This document shows positions 1-6,122 of a DNA stretch of 16,081 nt, piece by piece; the first letter of the stretch is position 1; each line of letters begins with the position of its first letter. The stretch spans positions 5,181 to 21,261 of the forward strand of contig DHVE01000060.1 in NCBI GenBank assembly GCA_002412495.1, in the 5' to 3' direction. The translations under genes were made by a program, and so were the position numbers. The notes beneath the pieces were generated by a model. That model had not been told where the DNA came from. It searched no databases and saw nothing but the letters and a program-made list of their open reading frames with translations. This DNA comes from Betaproteobacteria bacterium UBA5216 (lineage in GTDB: Bacteria > Pseudomonadota > Gammaproteobacteria > Burkholderiales > SG8-41).

Positions 1-408
1 CATTACCTCATAACCCGTGATGACAGCTGCCAGCGTGTCGCGCTCTTCGATGCCGTGGTGTTCCGCCAGCGCCAACGCCGACGACCAGCAGCATGCGCTC
101 GGGTGGCCGGCGCCGCCGGGATGCGTGTCGTCGAAATCCATCGCGTGCGCCATGGTGCCGTTGGCGAGTGCCGCGAGCGCCGGCGTGGTTTGCCCGCCCA
201 ACACAATGCGCGCATTACCTGATGCATTCCAGCGCTTCACGGTGGCGCGCACCGGACGCACGGGCGCATCGTCGTGCGCGCCGACCGCAACGCCCAAAAA
301 ATCCGCCAGCGCGCGTTTCGCCGCGTCGACGACGTCGCCGGGAAAGTGTCGTGTGGCGGTGCCTGCGATGTAGGCGACCAGTTGTTGATGGCGGGTGGGT
401 TGTGTCAT
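1..408 (-). CDS. MmgE/PrpD family protein, N-terminal part (runs off the window)
   Basis: 136 codons are visible from an ATG at 408-406, and the frame stays open to base 1, so the C-terminal two thirds or more is missing. The translation begins MTQPTRHQQLVAYIAG. It carries the family signature NGTMAHAMDFDDTH at residues 83-96, followed by GHPSA at 101-105, matching the all-helical N-terminal domain of the MmgE/PrpD superfamily. Known members include 2-methylcitrate dehydratase, cis-aconitate decarboxylase and iminodisuccinate epimerase, so the fold is clear but the substrate is not. No good Shine-Dalgarno sequence precedes the ATG; the upstream 40 bp are unusually AT-rich. The gene lies 40 bp downstream of the DinB-family gene on the same strand and is probably cotranscribed with it. 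In such clusters these proteins often act as dehydratases or isomerases of short polycarboxylates. Confidence 0.9.
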   Translation of the reverse strand, partial: MTQPTRHQQLVAYIAGTATRHFPGDVVDAAKRALADFLGVAVGAHDDAPVRPVRATVKRWNASGNARIVLGGQTTPALAALANGTMAHAMDFDDTHPGGAGHPSACCWSSALALAEHHGIEERDTLAAVITGYEVM

Positions 409-448
409 TGTAACTATATGTTTTATTGATATTTTTTAATATATTGAT

Positions 449-961
449 TCAGTAGCTCTGCGGCGCTTCGCGCAAGAACACTGGCAGGTCCGTGACGGGC
501 GCGCGGTGTCCTGGAATCATAAACATCATGTCTCCGGCAAAGCCGCGGTGATACGCGGTGTGGTGATACAGATGCAGCAGCATCTCGGCGAGCGACATCA
601 CCACGCGATTGCCGCCGATCAAAACGACGGGCCGGCGATCCGCCAGCGTTTCATCGGTTTGTTTGTCGCTCCATTGTTCGTACCAGGCGTCGAGCGCTTT
701 TTGTTTGGCATACAGTTCCGCCAGCGGCGGATGATCGGCGGTGTTGCGCGCCGTCATGCCGTGATCGCGGCCTTCGAGATGCGCCTGCCAGATGAGATCA
801 ATCACGTAAATGTGATTCATCGTATGCACGATGTTCTTGAAGAGACTCACACGCGGTTTCACGTCCTCGCCCGGCGGCAGCGCGGCGATGGCGTCGAACC
901 ACACTTTGTTCGACCAGGTGTTATAGCGCGTGAGCATGCGGGCGGTTTTGGCGGGGATCAT
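449..961 (-). CDS. DinB-family putative metal-dependent protein
   Basis: A 170-residue protein of about usual length for the DinB/YfiT four-helix-bundle superfamily. The expected three-His metal site is visible: His50 in TMNH, and His134 and His138 in LYHHTAYHRG. The family contains thiol-dependent transferases and isomerases using mycothiol, bacillithiol or glutathione, plus many members of unknown role; DinB itself is DNA-damage inducible in Bacillus. I chose the ATG at 961-959 because GGAG lies 9 bp upstream. An in-frame start 16 codons earlier (1009) would add a poorly conserved extension. There is no signal peptide, so it is cytoplasmic. It is divergent from the Tat-ThDP gene and upstream of MmgE/PrpD with a 40 bp gap. 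The actual reaction cannot be told from sequence. Confidence 0.85.
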   Translation of the reverse strand: MIPAKTARMLTRYNTWSNKVWFDAIAALPPGEDVKPRVSLFKNIVHTMNHIYVIDLIWQAHLEGRDHGMTARNTADHPPLAELYAKQKALDAWYEQWSDKQTDETLADRRPVVLIGGNRVVMSLAEMLLHLYHHTAYHRGFAGDMMFMIPGHRAPVTDLPVFLREAPQSY

Positions 962-1071
962 GGCGGGGTTCTCCGGTGGAAGCGAGCCGGCATCATAACG
1001 AATTTTCAAGGGCGCAGTGATGGATGCGGCACGGCCCGCGGCGGTTCCGCGCGGTCACGTGGCCAGCCATT

Positions 1072-1085
1072 GCGCGCCGGCGCGC
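1072..1085. other. 14-bp perfect palindrome in the divergent intergenic region
   Basis: GCGCGCCGGCGCGC reads identically on both strands. It lies in the 211-bp gap between the DinB gene (start 961, minus) and the ThDP gene (start 1173, plus). It could be an operator or simply a product of high GC content; no bound regulator can be named. Confidence 0.3.
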
Positions 1086-1115
1086 GATGCCGCATCATTC
1101 GCGCCATTACCCCAG

Positions 1116-1139
1116 TATCCCCGTATACCCGTATCCCTG
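1116..1139 (+). repeat. Three tandem 8-bp repeats upstream of the ThDP gene
   Basis: TATCCCCG, TATACCCG and TATCCCTG follow each other without spacing, giving an exact 8-bp period. The last unit ends 33 bp before the ATG of the Tat-ThDP gene and lies upstream of its Shine-Dalgarno sequence. The position suits regulator binding near a promoter or within the 5' leader, but no -35/-10 pair is clear. Confidence 0.55.
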
Positions 1140-1172
1140 TTCAATCAGCGCGCGTAGTCCAAAGGAGAGCCC

Positions 1173-3170
1173 ATGGAACGTAAATCCAGCAAACCCACCG
1201 TGGATCGCCGGCAATTTCTGACCGGCGTTGGTGTCATGGCGGCCAGTGCCGCGACGGCGGCAACCACCGTCAAACCTGCCGGTGCGGCGGACGCAGCCCC
1301 GGCGCCGCATGTGCCCTCGGCATTGCCGCCATCGTTTCAGGTGGCGCAGGCGGAGACCGGCTCGCCGCGCGACGCCGCGCGCGATCCGGCCCGCGAGGCC
1401 GCACGTGTCAAAGGCATACCTGGTTCGGACTTCATGGTTGATGTCATCAAATCGCTCGACATCAAATATCTGCCGTCGAATTGTGCTTCGAGCTTTCGCG
1501 CGATACACGAGTCGCTGATCAACTACGGCGGCAACACCAAGCCGGAGTTTCTCACCTGCATGCACGAGGAGTCCGCCGTCGCGATGGCGCATGGCTACTT
1601 TAAAATTGCCGGAAAACCGCTGCTCACGCTGTGTCACGGCACCGTCGGCCTGCAGCATGCCGCGATGGCGGTGTACAACGCGTGGTGTGATCGCGTGCCG
1701 GTGATCGTGGTGGGCGGCAATGATCTGGATGCGGCGTACCGTCCCCCTGGCGTGCCGACGGTACACTCCGCGCAGGACATCAATGCCATCGTGCGTGATT
1801 ACACCAAGTGGGACGACACGCCGGTGTCATTGCAGCATTTCTCGCAGTCGTTCGTGCGGGCCTACAAGATCGCGATGACGCCGCCGTACGGGCCGGTGGC
1901 CATTTCGCTCGACGCCGGCCTCCAGCAGGAGCCGATGCGCGATCATGGCGCCAAGCCCTACATCCCGCGCTACGTGCCCACCGCGCCGCCGCAGGGTGAC
2001 AGCGGCGCCGTCAAGGAGGCCGCGCGCCTGCTCGCGCAGGCGCAAAACCCGGTGATCGTGGTGGATCGCGCCGCGCGAACCGCGGAAGGCGTGGGTTTGC
2101 TGGTGCAATTGGCGGAGTTGTTGCAGGCGCGGGTGATCGATATGGGCGGGCGCATGAATTTCCCGCGGACGCATTACCTTAACAGTCCGCCCACCGTGGT
2201 TAACGGCGCCGATGTCATCATCGGCATGGAGTTGACGGATTTCTGGGCGGTGGTGAATTCGTTCACCGACAACGGCGAGCACGGCGGCATTGGCACCAAC
2301 AGCACGCGCATCAAGCCGGACACCAAACTGATCAGTATTAGTTCGGTGGAACTGAACACCAAGGCAAACTATCAGGACTTCCAGCGCTTTCAGGTGGTGG
2401 ATGTGCCTATGGCGGCCGATGCGCAAGCCACGTTGCCCGCGCTGATCGAGGCTGTGAAATCGGCGATTCCCAACGATCGCAAGGCGGCGATTGAAAAACG
2501 TGGCGAAGCGGCGCGCAAGGCCTACGCCGACAATCAGGCGCGCACGCGCCAGGCCGCCGCGCTGGGATGGGATGCCAGCCCCATCAGCACCGCGCGTCTT
2601 GTGATGGAAACCTACGGCGCGGTGAAAGATCTCGACTGGTCGCTGGTGGCCTCAGAGGGCAACGTGAGTAACTGGCCGAACCGCCTGTGGCCGATGGACA
2701 AATATCATCACTGGATCGGCCGCTCCGGCGGTTATGGCGTGGGGTACGGCGCGCCGGCGTCGGTGGGCGCGGCGCTGGCCAATCGTGATCTCGGCCGTTT
2801 TTCGGTCAGCATTCAATCCGACGGTGACTTGATGTACGCACCCGGCGTGTTGTGGACCGCGGCGAAACACAAAATTCCGCTGCTCGCGGTGATGCATAAC
2901 AACCGTGGCTACCATCAGGAAGTAATGCACGTGCAGCGGTTGGCGAATTTCCGCAATCGTCCATCGAATCTCGGCGGGGACATGGGGCCGGTGGGCACCA
3001 GCATACAAAATCCGGACATCGAGTATCACAAGCTCGCGGAATCGATGGGCTGGTGGGCCAAGGGGCCGATCAAGGATCCGGCGCAGCTGGGCCCGGCGCT
3101 GAAGGAGGCGGTTGCGGTGGTCAAGTCAGGCCAGCCCGCTTTGCTGAACGTGTGGACACAGCCGCGCTAA
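1173..3170 (+). CDS. Tat-exported thiamine-diphosphate-dependent enzyme (acetolactate synthase/benzoylformate decarboxylase-like)
   Basis: 665 residues. The N-terminus has a twin-arginine signal (DRRQFLTGVGVMAASAA, Arg12-Arg13), then an Ala-rich hydrophobic stretch, a likely cleavage after AGA near residue 39, and a Pro/Ala-rich linker to about 85. The ThDP fold follows in order. The pyrimidine domain (about 86-255) has the catalytic-type Glu132 in MHEESAVAMAHGY and then LCHGTVGLQHAAMAVYNAW. The central domain spans about 278-415. The pyrophosphate domain (about 470-660) has SDGDLMY at 549-555 and the metal-ligand pair Asn576-Asn577 in MHNNRGYHQE. A Ser replaces the first Gly of the usual GDG motif. 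AGGAG lies 5 bp before the ATG. The family includes decarboxylases, carboligases and flavin-dependent oxidases. The 2-keto-acid substrate and any FAD are unknown. The cytochrome c gene follows after 23 bp, suggesting a periplasmic oxidoreductase role (inference). Confidence 0.92.
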   Translation: MERKSSKPTVDRRQFLTGVGVMAASAATAATTVKPAGAADAAPAPHVPSALPPSFQVAQAETGSPRDAARDPAREAARVKGIPGSDFMVDVIKSLDIKYLPSNCASSFRAIHESLINYGGNTKPEFLTCMHEESAVAMAHGYFKIAGKPLLTLCHGTVGLQHAAMAVYNAWCDRVPVIVVGGNDLDAAYRPPGVPTVHSAQDINAIVRDYTKWDDTPVSLQHFSQSFVRAYKIAMTPPYGPVAISLDAGLQQEPMRDHGAKPYIPRYVPTAPPQGDSGAVKEAARLLAQAQNPVIVVDRAARTAEGVGLLVQLAELLQARVIDMGGRMNFPRTHYLNSPPTVVNGADVIIGMELTDFWAVVNSFTDNGEHGGIGTNSTRIKPDTKLISISSVELNTKANYQDFQRFQVVDVPMAADAQATLPALIEAVKSAIPNDRKAAIEKRGEAARKAYADNQARTRQAAALGWDASPISTARLVMETYGAVKDLDWSLVASEGNVSNWPNRLWPMDKYHHWIGRSGGYGVGYGAPASVGAALANRDLGRFSVSIQSDGDLMYAPGVLWTAAKHKIPLLAVMHNNRGYHQEVMHVQRLANFRNRPSNLGGDMGPVGTSIQNPDIEYHKLAESMGWWAKGPIKDPAQLGPALKEAVAVVKSGQPALLNVWTQPR

Positions 3171-3193
3171 TGGGTGATTTGGAGAATTCGAGA

Positions 3194-3559
3194 ATGAAAA
3201 AAACTTTTATGGCACACGTGACAGTATTCAGTTCACTGGCGATGGGCGCGGTTCTGGCCATCAGCCACGGCGCGGCAAACGCGGCCGACGCGCAAAAAGG
3301 CAAAGCGGCCTATGTGAAGCACGGCTGCTGGCAGTGTCACGGTTTCGTGGGGCAGGGCGGCATCGCCGGACCGAAGCTCGCGCCCGAGCCGATACCGCTG
3401 CCCGCGATGTCGGCCTTCGTGCGCAACAGCAGAGGGCCCATGCCGCCGTACATGGAAGCCGTGCTGCCGAACGATGACCTTGCCGACATCCACGCCTACC
3501 TGCAGTCCATACCCAAGGCGGCAGACTATAAGAGCATACCGCTGCTGAATCCGAAGTGA
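3194..3559 (+). CDS. Small exported class I c-type cytochrome
   Basis: 121 residues. A Sec signal peptide (MKKTFMAHVTVFSSLAMGAV onward, with a probable cut after GAANA near residue 30) leads into a single haem-binding CWQCH motif at residues 45-49. Met83 in GPMPPY is the likely sixth haem ligand, and the C-terminal helix (LPNDDLADIHAYLQSIP) is typical of class I cytochromes c. I chose the ATG at 3194 because GGAG sits 9 bp upstream and a signal peptide starts there; an in-frame ORF extending back to 3053 would overlap the ThDP gene and lacks a signal. The gene begins 23 bp after the ThDP stop codon on the same strand, so the two are almost certainly one transcript. The natural inference is that this cytochrome accepts electrons from the exported ThDP enzyme and passes them to a terminal oxidase. 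Confidence 0.93.
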   Translation: MKKTFMAHVTVFSSLAMGAVLAISHGAANAADAQKGKAAYVKHGCWQCHGFVGQGGIAGPKLAPEPIPLPAMSAFVRNSRGPMPPYMEAVLPNDDLADIHAYLQSIPKAADYKSIPLLNPK

Positions 3560-3592
3560 AGCGCGGGCGCTGAGTCCTGCGTTCCACACCAT

Positions 3593-3619
3593 GCCGCGCC
3601 GCGGTTAATTCGGCGCGGC
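3593..3619. terminator. Hairpin between convergent genes, possible bidirectional terminator
   Basis: GCCGCGCCG (3593-3601) and CGGCGCGGC (3611-3619) form a perfect 9-bp GC stem around a 9-nt loop that contains the stop codon of the solute-binding-protein gene. It starts 34 bp after the cytochrome c stop. There is no immediate T-run; TTTT occurs about 9 bp beyond the right arm on the plus strand. Position favours a terminator; the weak T-tract lowers confidence. Confidence 0.5.
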
Positions 3620-4402
3620 GCGCACGCCTTTTCGACCCGATGTATCGATGGCTTTCTGCACGATACCTGCTGCTTTTGCCTCGTTCACCATTTGCGTGAG
3701 CCGGGCTTTCACCTCGGGCGACCAGCCCTTCGCGGTGGATATCGCAAACGCCACCGTATCGAATACACCTATGATTTTCGAGCCGGGCAAGCTGTCGGCG
3801 ATTCGTTGCACACTGTCGGTCCCGGTGGCATACAGATCAATTTTGCCGTCGCGCAGCATCTCGGTCGCGATCGCGGCGTCGCCGGCCAGCCGCACCAGCT
3901 CCGCGGATTTGAGTCGCGGCGTCAGAAATGCATCCGCGGAGGCGTTGCGCGGCACACCGATTTTTACGCCGGCCCGATCCACCTGATCGGGGCCGGAGAA
4001 TTCACGCCCCGGCGCGGCCAGAAACACATAGTCGATCAGAATCACATCCGGCATGAAGTCCACCCGCTTCGCCGCCAGCGGGTTTCTGCCGGTGACGATA
4101 ATGTCCCACTCGCCCTTGCCGAAGCTCGCGGTATAAGCCGCCGCACCTGAGTAGACCACTGGCTCAAACGGCACACCGAGTTTGTCCGCGATGAATTTGC
4201 CGAGATCAGCCGAAATGCCAGTGGCGCTGCCGTCGGCCGCGCGCGCATACAACGTCGCGTTCGAGCCATTGATGCCGACGCGCAGTTTACCGGTGGGGAC
4301 AATTTCTTTGTTGACGTTGGCTTGTGCCATGGTATCAGCTGCGATCGCAACGGCAAACACGCCCACGGCCAATGCTTTGAGCGCATGGCGACGTTCGTTC
4401 AT
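3605..4402 (-). CDS. ABC-type solute-binding protein, family 3 (polar amino-acid type)
   Basis: 265 residues, the normal length for SBP family 3. It has a signal peptide (MNERRHALKALAVGVFAVAI onward, cleaved near TMAQA at about residue 28). The mature chain shows the family pattern: GKLRVGINGSNATLYAR at 38-54, GISADLGKFIADKLGVPFEPV at 62-82, WDIIVTGRNPLAAKRVDF at 99-116, and a second lobe with KIGVPRNASADAFL at 147-160 and IDLYATGTDSV at 188-198. I chose the ATG at 4402 because AGGAG is 6 bp upstream. The Arg-Arg pair gives a weak Tat-like look, but Sec export is equally likely. It lies 39 bp downstream of the TauD-type dioxygenase gene, so it probably binds that enzyme's substrate or a related amino- or organic acid. 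No permease or ATPase gene is adjacent. Confidence 0.9.
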   Translation of the reverse strand: MNERRHALKALAVGVFAVAIAADTMAQANVNKEIVPTGKLRVGINGSNATLYARAADGSATGISADLGKFIADKLGVPFEPVVYSGAAAYTASFGKGEWDIIVTGRNPLAAKRVDFMPDVILIDYVFLAAPGREFSGPDQVDRAGVKIGVPRNASADAFLTPRLKSAELVRLAGDAAIATEMLRDGKIDLYATGTDSVQRIADSLPGSKIIGVFDTVAFAISTAKGWSPEVKARLTQMVNEAKAAGIVQKAIDTSGRKGVRAAPN

Positions 4403-4441
4403 TCTGCTCTCCTGTTTTGCGTTGCACACACGTTACAAAAA

Positions 4442-5314
4442 CTAGGCGGTCTTCGCGGCCTGTTGTTGCCAGCCAAACTCCATGATGGTGGAGCGCCAAT
4501 TGGTGCGACGCTCGTTCGCAGGGTAGTCGCCGGTGGCGCAGTGGATGGAGCAACGGTTGTCCCAGAGTACCACGTCGCCGCGTTGCCATTTGTGCCGGTA
4601 ATCGCCATCGGTGCTGCCCGTGCGCCGGGCGAGATCGGCGATCAGCGCATCGCTTTCGGCCGGATCGAACCCTGAAATGCTGATGATCTGGCCGTCGTTG
4701 AAATAGAGTGATTTGCGGCCGGTTTCCGGATGCGTGGCTATCAGCGGATGCACCGCCGGCGCGCGGCCCCGCTCGGAGTCTTCGAGACGCTCCTGCTGGC
4801 GCTTGAGCCGGCCACCGTAGATGTGCCCCGCCATGCAGCCTTCGAGTTTTTGTTTTAGTTCGTCCGGCAGCGCGTCGTAGGCTGCGTACGAATTCGAGAA
4901 CAGCGTATCGCCGCCGACACTCGGCACGTTCACCGCATACATACCCGTTGCCTTGGCGGTGATGTAGTCGTAGCTGGTGTCGGTGTGCCACACGTTGCCG
5001 ATGCGCACCAGCAGCGGCGAGGCGGTTTTGGTTTCTTCGCCGGTTTTGGTGTTGAGTATGCGGTTGTCCATCAGCATCAGATTGGGGTAACGCGGGTGAT
5101 GCGCTTTTTTGGTCATGTGAGGCTTGAGTTCGCCAAAGCGCGAACTGAAGGCCATGAAGTCTTCTTCGTTCAAGTCTTGTCCGCGGATCACGATAACGAT
5201 GTGATCGAGAAAAGCCTGATACACCACGCGGAAGGTCGCGTCGTCCATGGACTTGACGTTGACGCCCTGGATTTCCGCGCCTATTTTCGGCGAAGCGGGA
5301 ATGACTTCTATCAT
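4442..5314 (-). CDS. TauD/TfdA-family Fe(II)/2-oxoglutarate-dependent dioxygenase
   Basis: 290 residues, cytoplasmic, about the length of TauD. The iron-binding facial triad is complete: His110 and Asp112 in VWHTDTSYDY and the distal His258 in WDNRCSIHCATGDYP. Arg270 and Arg274 in NERRTNWRST align with the 2-oxoglutarate-binding arginines of TauD. The enzyme would oxidise a substrate with O2 and 2-oxoglutarate, releasing succinate and CO2. Known family substrates include taurine, alkyl sulfates, 2,4-D and other aryloxy acids, so the substrate here is unassigned. I chose the ATG at 5314 because GGAG lies 8 bp upstream and conservation starts there (MIEVIPASPKIGAEIQGVN); the longer start at 5425 adds a 37-residue unconserved tail. 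It is the first gene of a two-gene unit with the solute-binding protein. Confidence 0.92.
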   Translation of the reverse strand: MIEVIPASPKIGAEIQGVNVKSMDDATFRVVYQAFLDHIVIVIRGQDLNEEDFMAFSSRFGELKPHMTKKAHHPRYPNLMLMDNRILNTKTGEETKTASPLLVRIGNVWHTDTSYDYITAKATGMYAVNVPSVGGDTLFSNSYAAYDALPDELKQKLEGCMAGHIYGGRLKRQQERLEDSERGRAPAVHPLIATHPETGRKSLYFNDGQIISISGFDPAESDALIADLARRTGSTDGDYRHKWQRGDVVLWDNRCSIHCATGDYPANERRTNWRSTIMEFGWQQQAAKTA

Positions 5315-5622
5315 GATGATTTCTCCTTGTTGCGGCCCGCTATTCATGCGCATGGTCGGTGCGCTGGGTGTTTTTTCTGGAACGGCATCGCCCGTTCGCG
5401 CGCAATGGCCAAACGGCAACCCCAATCATAGTATAAGCGCCGTCCTCCCGGAAAATGCACCGCGCCGCGGATGGCGATGCCGTATTCACGCTTGTTGGCG
5501 TTTGATCCGTGACCGATGACTACGCTGCCGGAATATTTTGCTGATTTCAGAATGGAACTGGATAATGCCGTCTTGTGCGATGATTGGATGGCGAGTGCCG
5601 GCTGACATCAAGGGGGGATACC
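5315..5622. other. 308-bp divergent intergenic region
   Basis: This gap separates the dioxygenase gene (minus) from the membrane-protein gene (plus) and should hold promoters for both. Toward the right gene there is a candidate sigma70 promoter at 5538-5566. Toward the dioxygenase, the minus-strand -10-like hexamer TATACT lies at 5430-5435 without a convincing -35. I see no RNA gene or protein-coding signal; the ORFs crossing it are overlaps of neighbouring genes. Confidence 0.5.
5538..5566 (+). promoter_or_regulatory. Candidate sigma70 promoter for the membrane-protein gene
   Basis: TTGCTG (5538-5543) and GATAAT (5561-5566) are separated by exactly 17 bp. The -10 matches 5 of 6 consensus bases; the -35 matches only its TTG. 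Transcription would start near 5573, about 50 bp before the GTG start. Confidence 0.35.
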
Positions 5623-6102
5623 GTGGATCAAGAAAAGCGCCGGAATGCGGGAAACGAACGCTTGCCCGCCAAGGTTTCAGTATTTGCGAGACTGCGAAAA
5701 TTCGGCTTAATCAAGCTGCTGGTGCTGATGTTCTTGGCCGGGTTTTTTATGTTGATTGCCACGGTGCATCTGATTCAGCCCGCGATTCGCATGGGGATGT
5801 CACCGCGCGTTGCGGACAACCTGCCCTTTTTGGGTTTTGCGATGGGTGCGTTGGTGATCTTCTGCGCGGCCATTTCGCATGCTTTCATGGAGGCGCTGCA
5901 GATCGGCTTGGCGATTCCATTGCTGCTGTTTGCACTGGTGGGATCGGCGCTGGCTGTTGTAGCGAGTGTATTGGGGGCGTTGGTGCTCCTGGACGCGGCG
6001 CTCATTGCGGCGGTGGCCACCGGGTTATTCACCCTTGTGGTGGTAGTAGCGGGCAAGCTGATGGATTTGTTCGCGAGCGGTCGCGGCGCAAGTCGAAAAT
6101 AG
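5623..6102 (+). CDS. Unrecognised multi-pass inner-membrane protein
   Basis: I do not recognise this family. From a GTG start at 5623 it encodes 159 residues with a basic, polar N-terminus (MDQEKRRNAGNERLPAKVSV) and about four hydrophobic segments: roughly 28-52, 66-86, 92-122 and 124-147. It ends in a short basic tail (GRGASRK). The GTG is preferred because a strong purine run (AAGGGGGG) lies about 5 bp upstream; a TTG at 5584 in the same frame has no such site. A second open frame over the same DNA is Gly/Cys-rich and looks non-coding. The gene stands alone between divergent and convergent neighbours. It has no binding or catalytic motif that I can identify, so no function is offered. Confidence 0.7.
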   Translation: MDQEKRRNAGNERLPAKVSVFARLRKFGLIKLLVLMFLAGFFMLIATVHLIQPAIRMGMSPRVADNLPFLGFAMGALVIFCAAISHAFMEALQIGLAIPLLLFALVGSALAVVASVLGALVLLDAALIAAVATGLFTLVVVVAGKLMDLFASGRGASRK

Positions 6103-6119
6103 TCGCATTGGGAATGCGA
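6103..6119. terminator. Compact hairpin between convergent genes
   Basis: TCGCATT (6103-6109) and AATGCGA (6113-6119) form a perfect 7-bp stem with a GGG loop in the 20-bp gap between the membrane-protein stop (6102) and the Bug-receptor stop (6123). There is no T-tract on either side, so a shared terminator is suggested mainly by position. Confidence 0.4.
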
Positions 6120-6122
6120 TAA

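Noticed and set aside
506..1183. Plus-strand 225-residue ORF opposite the DinB gene
   Set aside because: It is antisense to a protein with a clear family match, is rich in Arg/His as expected for a GC-rich shadow frame, and overlaps the start of the ThDP gene.
3053..3559. Longer start for the cytochrome c gene
   Set aside because: It would overlap the ThDP gene by over 100 bp and put a non-conserved sequence before a clear signal peptide; the ATG at 3194 has a ribosome-binding site.
4325..4402. Possible Tat signal on the family 3 solute-binding protein
   Set aside because: Only an Arg-Arg pair is present without the rest of the consensus; a Sec signal explains the sequence equally well, and these proteins need no cytoplasmic cofactor.
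5538..6122. 194-residue ORF overlapping the membrane-protein gene
   Set aside because: The translation is Gly/Cys-rich without domains, while the alternative frame gives regular hydrophobic helices behind a good ribosome-binding site.
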